Source: an uncultured Lachnospiraceae bacterium
GTDB taxonomy: Bacteria; Bacillota_A; Clostridia; Lachnospirales; Lachnospiraceae
Assembly (NCBI GenBank): GCA_902787595.1
Contig: CADAHD010000018.1
Span: forward strand, 1 to 14,589
Direction of reading: 5' to 3'
DNA length: 14,589 nucleotides
Made by a program: the position numbers and the translations under genes. Positions 1 through 6,233 of the stretch are shown here, in pieces; position 1 is the stretch's first letter, and each line of letters starts with the position of its first letter. The notes beneath the pieces are model-generated. The model did no database searches, had not been told where the DNA came from, and saw only the letters and a program-made list of their open reading frames with translations.

Positions 1-1346
1 GCTATCACTTCTTCATCTGTAGCATCGGGTTTTCCAAGGGTGATATTGTCCCTTATGGTACCGGGTTTGAGCCAGGTCTCCTGCAGCACCATGCCGTAGT
101 TTTCTCTTAACGAATGCCTCTTATAATCCCTGATATCCCTGCCGTCCACGGCAATGCTTCCCTTATCAACATCATAGAAACGCATAAGCAGATTTATGAG
201 CGTGGTCTTTCCGCAGCCGGTGGGGCCGACTATCGCCACTCTCTGCCCCGGTTCTACTTTTAAGTTAAGGTTGCAGAGAAGCGGCTTATCCTTCACATAA
301 GAAAAGCTTACATTCTTTATATCCAGAGCGCCCTTTGCCCCATCGAGCACAGCGGCATCTTCCTTATCGGGCGTGCGAGCTTCTTCATCTATCAGTTCAA
401 ATACCCTGCCGGCGCAGGTGATCGCATTCTGAAGTTCCGTCACCACGCCCGATATCTCATTAAAGGGCTTGGTATACTGGTTCGCGTAGCTTAAAAAAGC
501 TGTAAGATTGCCTACGCTCATATGCCCCCGTATAACGGCTATGCCGCCGGTCAGCGCCACCAGCGCATATATCAGATTGTTCACAAAACGCGTGCTGGGG
601 TTGGTAAGCGATGAAAAGAATACCGCCTTTAATGATATCTTCTCCAGCTCAGCATTATTCTTATTAAATACCGCCTCCGCCTCGGCTTCATGCGAAAAGG
701 CCTTCACCAGCTTCTCGTTTCCTATCATCTCGTCAATGATGGTGGTCTGCACGCCTTTGGTAACGGACTGCTGTTTGAAAAAGCTGGAAGTATTCTTTGC
801 TATAAAAGCCGCAACGAATAAAGAAAGCGGCGTGAGCAGTATGACCACCAGCGCGACCCATTTATGAATGGATACCATAAGTATCAGCGTGCCTATGATG
901 GTAAGTATGCCTGTAAAGAACTGGGTAAAGCCCATGAGCAGGCCGTCCGCAAAAGTATCGACATCGGCTATCATGCGGCTTAATATATCCCCTGTGGGAT
1001 GTGAATCCATATACGAAAGCGGAAGCTTCTGCAGCCTCTCAAATGCGCTGTGTCTTATGTCACGCACGCTGCAGTAAGCCACATGGTTATTGCAGGCGTT
1101 CATTATCCACTGGCCCAGGGCGGATACTCCTATGATACAGAGCATCTTGAATATAACGCTCTTTACCGCCTCAATGTCGACCTGCCCTTTTCCGATGATC
1201 AAATCCACCGCCTGTCCTGTCAGCACCGGCAGATACAGCGCCAGCAGCGCGGATACCGCGGCAAATATCAGCGAGCACAGCATAAAGAACCAGTAGGGTT
1301 TAAGATAATGCAGTATGCGTCGTATGACCTTTTTATTAACGCGCAT
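1..1346 (-). CDS. ABC exporter subunit, permease-ATPase fusion (canonical partner, 3' end outside window)
   Basis: Half-transporter of the type-1 exporter fold: an N-terminal six-helix membrane domain (about residues 1-300) followed by a nucleotide-binding domain. The visible part has Walker A GPTGCGKT at about residues 374-381 and the Q-loop (VLQETW) near residue 421. The signature motif, Walker B and H-loop lie beyond the left edge, so the gene is cut by the window and is not broken. The start is ATG at 1344-1346, which overlaps the last 11 bp of the upstream ABC gene. A strong GGAGGT ribosome site with 7-nt spacing lies inside that gene's 3' end, so the two are translated together. The pairing with a partner that has degenerate catalytic residues suggests a heterodimeric multidrug/peptide-type exporter (BmrCD or TM287/288 class), with this subunit supplying the competent ATPase site. 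The substrate cannot be told from sequence. Confidence 0.93.
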   Translation of the reverse strand, partial: MRVNKKVIRRILHYLKPYWFFMLCSLIFAAVSALLALYLPVLTGQAVDLIIGKGQVDIEAVKSVIFKMLCIIGVSALGQWIMNACNNHVAYCSVRDIRHSAFERLQKLPLSYMDSHPTGDILSRMIADVDTFADGLLMGFTQFFTGILTIIGTLILMVSIHKWVALVVILLTPLSLFVAAFIAKNTSSFFKQQSVTKGVQTTIIDEMIGNEKLVKAFSHEAEAEAVFNKNNAELEKISLKAVFFSSLTNPSTRFVNNLIYALVALTGGIAVIRGHMSVGNLTAFLSYANQYTKPFNEISGVVTELQNAITCAGRVFELIDEEARTPDKEDAAVLDGAKGALDIKNVSFSYVKDKPLLCNLNLKVEPGQRVAIVGPTGCGKTTLINLLMRFYDVDKGSIAVDGRDIRDYKRHSLRENYGMVLQETWLKPGTIRDNITLGKPDATDEEVI

Positions 1347-3066
1347 TGTCATCACCTCCAAACTGGCTGTTGTAGATCTCGCGGTAAACCTCACAGTTTT
1401 CTAACAGCTCTTCATGCCGTCCCAGCCCCACTGCATGCCCGTCATCCAGCACCAGTATCATGTCCGCATGCATGATCGACGCGCTGCGCTGTGAAACTAT
1501 CACGGTGGTAGGCGCATCTTTCATTTCCTTTATGGCTTTACGCAGCGCAGCATCGGTTGCATAATCCAGCGCCGAGGTGGAATCATCGAGTATCAGGATA
1601 GCCGGTTTTCTGACCAGTGCCCTGGCTATTGCAAGTCGCTGCTTCTGTCCGCCTGAAAAGTTATTGCCGCCTTTATTCACCATGTAATCCAGGCCGCCTT
1701 CCTTTTCCATCACGAAGTCGTAGCCCTGCGCCTGTTTAAGCGCCTCCTTTATCTCCTCATCCGTGGCATCCTTCCTGCCCCATAACATGTTTTCCCTTAT
1801 GCTGCCGGAAAAGAGCACGCTCTTTTGGGGAACCACGGCTATGCGCTCCCTGAGCGAGTTTAAGCTGTACTCTCTGATATCCGTGCCGTCTATCAGCACG
1901 CTCCCCTCAGTCGCATCATAAAAACGGGGTATCATATTGATAACGCTGCTCTTTCCCGAACCGGTGCCGCCTATCACTCCAAGGGTAGCCCCTGCCGGAA
2001 GCTTAAAGCTTATATCCTTCACTGAATCTTCGGAAGCATCAGCATATCTGAAGGATACGCCCTTAAACTCTATCGCCGCGGATCCAGCGGTATTCTTATA
2101 TTCTTTATCACCGTCCTTCATCGAAGAAGTGATATCCATGACCGAAGATATTCGGCTTCCGCAGGCCAGGGCGCGTGAGAGCTGCACGATAAGATTTGCC
2201 AGCTTGATAAGTTCCACCAGTATCTGCGACATATAGTTGACCAGAGCTACCACGTCGCCACGGCTTAAACGTCCCGTATCCACAGCCAGAGCGCCCTGAT
2301 GGATCAGCACGCACAGCCCCAGATTTATCAGCACAAAGGTCACCGGATTTAACAGCGCCGATATCTTTCCGGCCAGTATCTGCATGCGCACCAGCGTATC
2401 GTTTGATCTGCTGAAGTGCTCCTGCTCCTTATCCTCCAGTCCGAAAGCCCTGATAACACGAACGCCGCTTATATTCGCGCGGGCGGCGCCGGTCACTTTA
2501 TCAAGGTCGCTCTGAACTTTCTTGTGCATGGGCACGGTTATCAGCATGATGCCGTATACCACTATCGAAAGCGCCAGTACCGTCACCACAAAGATAAGCG
2601 CGCACTTTACATCTATGGTGAACGCCATAAATACGGCGCCCAGCACTATAAAGGGCGAACGCAGAAACAGACGCAGGCTCATGTTTACTCCGCCCTGCAG
2701 CGTATTGATATCACTGGTAAGGCGCGTTATCAGAGTGGATACTCCGGTACGGTCCAGCTCCGTATGCGATAAAGTCTGTATATGGGAAAAAACTGCGGAC
2801 TTGACCCTTGCCGAAAAGCCGGTCGCCGCTTTTGCGGAAAAGAACTGCGCCGTAAGTGAACACACCATGCCTATAAAGGTGAGCGCCGCCATGATCAGCA
2901 CGCGCTGAATGATAAATGTCGTATCCCCGTTCGGTATGCCGACATCTATTATCTGTTTGACCAGCAAGGGGATAAACAACTCAAATGAGGCCTCCAGTAA
3001 TTTAAACAGAGGCCCCAGCACACATTCTTTTTTATATGAAGCAAAATACTTCCAGAGATTTTTCAT
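1336..3066 (-). CDS. ABC exporter subunit with degenerate ATPase site
   Basis: A 576-residue fused permease-ATPase, the usual length for a type-1 exporter half. Residues 1-300 carry hydrophobic helices (for example 138-182 and 240-256). The nucleotide-binding domain follows, with Walker A GGTGSGKSS at 366-374, signature FSGGQ at 470-474 and Walker B ILILDD at 490-495. The catalytic glutamate after Walker B is replaced by Asp495, and the switch histidine is replaced by Gln526 (VSQRS). The same Asp and Gln pair is known for the degenerate subunit of heterodimeric exporters such as TM287 of TM287/288. With the overlapping downstream gene it should form one exporter in the cytoplasmic membrane. 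The start is ATG preceded by AAGGAA at 8-nt spacing. A candidate promoter and an inverted repeat reaching into the ribosome site lie just upstream. The gene may also be reached by read-through from dapL. Substrate unknown; a drug, lipid or peptide is possible. Confidence 0.95.
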   Translation of the reverse strand: MKNLWKYFASYKKECVLGPLFKLLEASFELFIPLLVKQIIDVGIPNGDTTFIIQRVLIMAALTFIGMVCSLTAQFFSAKAATGFSARVKSAVFSHIQTLSHTELDRTGVSTLITRLTSDINTLQGGVNMSLRLFLRSPFIVLGAVFMAFTIDVKCALIFVVTVLALSIVVYGIMLITVPMHKKVQSDLDKVTGAARANISGVRVIRAFGLEDKEQEHFSRSNDTLVRMQILAGKISALLNPVTFVLINLGLCVLIHQGALAVDTGRLSRGDVVALVNYMSQILVELIKLANLIVQLSRALACGSRISSVMDITSSMKDGDKEYKNTAGSAAIEFKGVSFRYADASEDSVKDISFKLPAGATLGVIGGTGSGKSSVINMIPRFYDATEGSVLIDGTDIREYSLNSLRERIAVVPQKSVLFSGSIRENMLWGRKDATDEEIKEALKQAQGYDFVMEKEGGLDYMVNKGGNNFSGGQKQRLAIARALVRKPAILILDDSTSALDYATDAALRKAIKEMKDAPTTVIVSQRSASIMHADMILVLDDGHAVGLGRHEELLENCEVYREIYNSQFGGDDNAR

Positions 3067-3067
3067 A

Positions 3068-3114
3068 AGCCTGTTCCTTTTCTTATTTCACCGAGATAAT
3101 AGCAGAAACAGGCT
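3068..3114 (-). repeat. Inverted repeat that could sequester the ribosome site of the ABC exporter operon
   Basis: On the minus strand, AGCCTGTTTC (3114-3105) can pair over all 10 positions, one of them G-U, with GGAACAGGCT (3077-3068). The second arm ends one base before the ATG at 3066 and includes part of the Shine-Dalgarno sequence. The loop is 27 nt. No U-run follows, so it does not look like a terminator. The 5' arm falls within the spacer of the candidate promoter, so the RNA hairpin would exist only in read-through transcripts from upstream. As DNA, the two arms flank the -10 region like an operator. Confidence 0.5.
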
Positions 3115-3124
3115 GTTATTGCAA
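3096..3124 (-). promoter_or_regulatory. Candidate sigma-A promoter for the ABC exporter operon
   Basis: Minus strand -35 TTGCAA (3124-3119), a 17-bp spacer and -10 TATTAT (3101-3096). It lies in the 63-bp gap between the DJ-1 gene and the exporter genes. The -10 is 5/6 and the -35 is 4/6 of consensus with ideal spacing, so it is plausible but not proven. Confidence 0.45.
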
Positions 3125-3129
3125 ACTGT

Positions 3130-3678
3130 TTACGGCACCATTACCGCCGCTGCCATCTTATCGGCCGTATCCTTGTCGCTGAAGATCTCCAGCAGCTTTA
3201 ATGCAAACTGCATCGATGTTCCCATGCCGCGTGAGGTGATTATGTGTCCGTCTACCACAACAGGGTCCGCGCAGGTATCCGCTCCGCTGAGTTCTCCTTC
3301 CATGCCGCCATAGCAGGTGGCCTTTCTTCCGTTTAAGATACCCATGCGGCCAAGGATCGTAGGAGCCGCGCATATGGCTGCCACATATTTTCCCTGTGCA
3401 TCAAACTCTCTGATCTTTTCCTTAAGGATATCGCAGGCCTCAAGATTCTGTGTTCCCAGCTTGCCTCCGGGCAGAATGAGCATATCCACCTTGTCCAGAT
3501 TCTCATGTTCAAGAAGCATATCTGCCTGAACTATTATGCCGTGAGAGCCGTTGATATCATTTCTTCCCATGATCGAAACGGTGGTCACATCCACGCCGCC
3601 GCGTCTTAAGATATCAACAGGGGTAAGAGCCTCTATCTCTTCAAAACCGTCTGCCAGAAACACTGCCACTTTTGCCAT
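3130..3678 (-). CDS. DJ-1/PfpI family protein (YajL-like)
   Basis: A 182-residue single-domain protein of the DJ-1/ThiJ/PfpI superfamily, a typical length. The N-terminus FLADGFEEIEALTPVDILRR matches the DJ-1 opening, including the conserved acidic residue (Glu16, equivalent to human DJ-1 Glu18). The nucleophile elbow AICAAP carries Cys103. The conserved C-terminal segment TSRGMGTSMQFALKL is also present. Members act as oxidative-stress sensors, chaperones or deglycase/glyoxalase-like enzymes, and sequence alone does not decide between these. It is cytoplasmic, with no signal peptide. The ATG follows the dapL stop codon by one base, and its ribosome site (AAAGGAG) lies in the last codons of dapL, so the two genes are co-transcribed and probably translationally coupled. 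Confidence 0.92.
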   Translation of the reverse strand: MAKVAVFLADGFEEIEALTPVDILRRGGVDVTTVSIMGRNDINGSHGIIVQADMLLEHENLDKVDMLILPGGKLGTQNLEACDILKEKIREFDAQGKYVAAICAAPTILGRMGILNGRKATCYGGMEGELSGADTCADPVVVDGHIITSRGMGTSMQFALKLLEIFSDKDTADKMAAAVMVP

Positions 3679-3679
3679 A

Positions 3680-4894
3680 TCACATCTCCTTTATCCTTTT
3701 AATGGCCGCCACGGTATTCTCAAAGCTGCCGAATGCCGTAAGGCGGAAATAATGTTCACCCGAAGGTCCGAAGCCCGATCCCGGAGTGCCCACAACGCCG
3801 GCCTTCTCTAAGAGTATATCAAAGAATTCCCAACTGCTCAATCCATCAGGAGTCTCCAGCCATATATAAGGAGCATTTACTCCGCCGGAAACTTTATAGC
3901 CGGCTTCCTTAAGACCGCTGCGTATATACTCCGCATTCTTCATGTAGTACGCAACCTGAGCCTTTAACTGCTCCCTGCCGGAAGCCGAATAAACTGCCTC
4001 GCCGGCGCGCTGGATTATATACGGAGCGCCGTTGTATTTGGTACCGTGGCGTCGCGCCCACAGTCCGTGAAGCTTCACCCCGTCTGCTTCCAGCTCTTTG
4101 GGGATCACTGTATAGCCCAGGCGGAGTCCCGTAAAACCGGCATTCTTTGAAAACGAATGGATCTCTATTGCGCAGCTTCTTGCGCCTTCACACTCATAAA
4201 TGCTGTGAGGCACATCATCCTCCGAAATATATGCTTCGTACGCTGCATCATATATTATAATAGCTTTGCTGCGATTTGCATAGTCCACCCATTCCTGAAG
4301 CTGCGATCTTGTTATCGTGGCCCCGGTGGGATTATTGGGAAAGCAAAGATATATCAGATCCGGCTTCTCTTCGGGAAGCTGAGGCGCAAAGTTATTTTCC
4401 TTTAAGCAGGGCATATATATTACATCCGACCATACGCCGGTCTTTTCATCATACGTACCGGTGCGCCCGGCCATAACATTGGTATCCACATATACGGGAT
4501 ATACCGGATCGCATACCGCCACCCTGCAGTCTTTGTCAAAAATCTCCTGTATATTGCCGCAGTCGCCTTTGGCGCCGTCCGATACGAATATCTCGTCCGG
4601 CTCTACATTGCAGCCTCTCGCCTTGTAATCATTCTCCGCTATGGCCTTACGCAAAAACTCATAGCCCAGATCCGGCGCATAACCGTGAAAACCTGCCGGC
4701 GAAGCCATTTCATCAACCGCGCGGTGCAGGGCGTCGATGATCGCAGGCGCTATAGGCTGGGTCACATCACCTATGCTTAAGCGTATGATCTCACGCTCCG
4801 GATTCTTCTCCTGAAATTCCCTCTGTTTTCTGGCTACCGTAGAGAAAAGATAGCTTCCCGGCAGCTTAAGATAATCCTGATTTGCTTTTAACAT
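3680..4894 (-). CDS. dapL: LL-diaminopimelate aminotransferase
   Basis: PLP enzyme (fold type I) that converts tetrahydrodipicolinate plus glutamate directly to LL-diaminopimelate and 2-oxoglutarate, bypassing the acylated intermediates of lysine and cell-wall synthesis. At 404 residues it has the length expected for DapL. It opens with the family-typical LPGSYLFSTVARK. It also has FPNNPTG (185-191), an Asp216/Tyr219 cofactor region, the PLP lysine in HSFSK (Lys250) and the carboxylate-binding arginine in HYFRLTAFG (Arg384). The reading frame stays open 96 bp further upstream, but the start chosen is ATG at 4892-4894 because a GGAGGT site lies 6 nt before it and homology begins there. The longer version would run through the leader hairpin. 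Its product feeds DapF, encoded 4 kb away. Expression should start at the promoter and hairpin leader shared with glnA. Confidence 0.95.
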   Translation of the reverse strand: MLKANQDYLKLPGSYLFSTVARKQREFQEKNPEREIIRLSIGDVTQPIAPAIIDALHRAVDEMASPAGFHGYAPDLGYEFLRKAIAENDYKARGCNVEPDEIFVSDGAKGDCGNIQEIFDKDCRVAVCDPVYPVYVDTNVMAGRTGTYDEKTGVWSDVIYMPCLKENNFAPQLPEEKPDLIYLCFPNNPTGATITRSQLQEWVDYANRSKAIIIYDAAYEAYISEDDVPHSIYECEGARSCAIEIHSFSKNAGFTGLRLGYTVIPKELEADGVKLHGLWARRHGTKYNGAPYIIQRAGEAVYSASGREQLKAQVAYYMKNAEYIRSGLKEAGYKVSGGVNAPYIWLETPDGLSSWEFFDILLEKAGVVGTPGSGFGPSGEHYFRLTAFGSFENTVAAIKRIKEM

Positions 4895-4900
4895 TTGCGC

Positions 4901-4906
4901 ACCTCC
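4901..4906 (-). promoter_or_regulatory. Ribosome binding site fixing the dapL start
   Basis: GGAGGT on the minus strand, 6 nt before the ATG at 4894. It rules against the longer in-frame start at 4990, which would lie inside the leader and has no such site. Confidence 0.85.
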
Positions 4907-4954
4907 ATATAGTATTATTATGAGGCGCCGGCTGCGTTCTGCCCCTAAAATGCG

Positions 4955-4984
4955 CAAAGGGCACCCGCCACGGGCACCCCTTTG
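4955..4984 (-). promoter_or_regulatory. dapL leader hairpin, copy 1 of a shared element
   Basis: On the minus strand the arm CAAAGGGGTGCCCG (4984-4971) faces CGGGTGCCCTTTG (4967-4955) across a 3-nt loop. Seven outer pairs and four inner pairs are Watson-Crick. Between them a bulged G and two G-U pairs close the middle. It would begin about 8 nt into the transcript from the promoter at 4999-5027. The following bases (CGCATTTT) are only weakly U-rich. Both arms match the hairpin upstream of glnA exactly; only the loop differs. It could also act as a terminator for the alcohol dehydrogenase gene that ends at 5036. Confidence 0.75.
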
Positions 4985-4998
4985 TGTCAACTCAGGTG

Positions 4999-5027
4999 AT
5001 TATACTTTAAGTACATGAATGCGTCAA
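4999..5027 (-). promoter_or_regulatory. dapL promoter
   Basis: Minus strand -35 TTGACG (5027-5022), a 17-bp spacer and a perfect -10 TATAAT (5004-4999). It starts 9 bp after the stop codon of the alcohol dehydrogenase gene. The arrangement is the same as at glnA, which makes chance unlikely. The expected start point is near 4992, leaving a leader of about 98 nt. Confidence 0.85.
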
Positions 5028-5035
5028 GATGCGCT

Positions 5036-6214
5036 TTACATACTGGCCGTGTAGATAGCCAGCATATCCTTTTCATTAAGAACCCTGGCAGAGCCCTTTT
5101 CCCCGCCTACGCCTATAGCGCACTTTTTCGCCATGAGCGCCAGTTCTTCCTCAGTGGGCTCAACTCCCAGTTCACGAAGATTGGTAGGCATCTTTATGCT
5201 CCTGTAGAAATCCTCCATTGCTTCAATGCCGCGCAGCGCTATCTCTTCGTCCGTCCCCTTATTCTCCACCTCCATCACGTTAAGAGCAAATCTCTTAAAC
5301 CTGTGCAGGCAGTTCTTATATACATATCTGGCCCAGCTTCCCCAGATAGCTGCCAGTCCGGCGCCATGAGCAACATCATAAAGCCCGCCCAATTCATGTT
5401 CAAGCTTATGCGTCATCCAGTCGCCTCCATCGTTTCCGCAGCCGGTCAGTCCGTTATGCGACAGGCTTCCTGCCCACATCACCTCGGCGCGCGCATCGTA
5501 GTTTTTAGGATCATCGCGAAGTATGATCGCATTCTTTTTGACCGTGCGCAGCAGGGCTTCTGCCATCGCATCCGTAAGCTCCATATTGCCGCCGTTTGTA
5601 AAATACCTCTCCATCGTATGCATCATGATATCCGTGCATCCGCAGGCGGTCTGATAATCCGGAAGCGTCATGGTCAGTTCCGGATCAAGTATCGCAAATC
5701 TCGGACGGCCGTGATCGCTGCTGTATCCGCGCTTTATAAGCCCCTCTTCCTTCGTTATGACCGATGAATCGCTCATTTCGCTGCCTGTTGCCGCGATCGT
5801 CAATATTACTCCCAGCGGCATGCAGCCGTCCGCTTTTCTTTTGTGATCATAAAAATCCCATACATCGCCTTCATTGGCCAGACCGTAACCTATTGCTTTG
5901 GCCGAATCAATGGCGCTGCCGCCGCCCACCGCCAGCAGGAAGTCCACTTTCTCTTTTTTGCAAAGCTCGATCCCCTCATATACAAGAGACAGATGAGGAT
6001 TGGGCACGGCGCCGCCTAAAGTCACATAGCTGATCCCTGCGCTGTCCAGTTTATCGGTCACCCGCTTAAGCAGGCCGGAACGCACTACGCTTCCGCCGCC
6101 GTAATGAATAAGGATCTTAGTTCCTCCGAATTCTTTGATCAGATCTGCGACCTGATCCTCCGTATTCTTTCCGAATACCACTTTTGTCGGCGTAAAGTAT
6201 CTGAAGTCAAACAC
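5036..6214 (-). CDS. Iron-containing alcohol dehydrogenase (butanol dehydrogenase / YqhD type)
   Basis: A 392-residue group III (Fe-ADH) dehydrogenase that interconverts aldehydes and primary alcohols with NAD(P)H. The N-terminal Rossmann-like part has the GGGSAIDSAKAI motif at 97-108. The C-terminal helical domain carries the metal ligands Asp195 and His199 (in CTDIMMH), His269 and His283 (in DVAHG), with the same spacing as the YqhD ligands. Length and motifs fit BDH/YqhD proteins better than bifunctional AdhE. NADPH is usual for this subgroup, but the cofactor is not certain from sequence. The start codon is GTG at 6212-6214, set by AAAGGAG about 6 nt upstream. The gene follows a FIST-domain hybrid kinase by 19 bp and is probably co-transcribed with it. 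It is a fermentative or aldehyde-detoxifying cytoplasmic enzyme. Confidence 0.94.
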   Translation of the reverse strand: MFDFRYFTPTKVVFGKNTEDQVADLIKEFGGTKILIHYGGGSVVRSGLLKRVTDKLDSAGISYVTLGGAVPNPHLSLVYEGIELCKKEKVDFLLAVGGGSAIDSAKAIGYGLANEGDVWDFYDHKRKADGCMPLGVILTIAATGSEMSDSSVITKEEGLIKRGYSSDHGRPRFAILDPELTMTLPDYQTACGCTDIMMHTMERYFTNGGNMELTDAMAEALLRTVKKNAIILRDDPKNYDARAEVMWAGSLSHNGLTGCGNDGGDWMTHKLEHELGGLYDVAHGAGLAAIWGSWARYVYKNCLHRFKRFALNVMEVENKGTDEEIALRGIEAMEDFYRSIKMPTNLRELGVEPTEEELALMAKKCAIGVGGEKGSARVLNEKDMLAIYTASM

Positions 6215-6233
6215 GATGATCTCCTTTCGTTAT

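Noticed and set aside
508..1475. Several overlapping plus-strand open frames at the left end
   Set aside because: All lie antisense to the ABC exporter genes, overlap each other in different frames, and lack homology or ribosome sites.
4895..4990. A 32-residue N-terminal extension of DapL starting at 4990
   Set aside because: It would begin at about the expected transcription start and run through the leader hairpin. The GGAGGT site and family homology both point to 4894.
4895..4998. Lysine riboswitch or T-box upstream of dapL (and dapF)
   Set aside because: The leader is too short (about 100 nt) and shows neither the multi-helix lysine-riboswitch core nor a T-box sequence. The dapF gap likewise lacks them.
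5015..5767. A 250-codon plus-strand open frame opposite the alcohol dehydrogenase gene
   Set aside because: It is antisense to a clear dehydrogenase with all metal ligands, has no recognisable domain, and is rich in His, Arg and Ser as shadow frames usually are.
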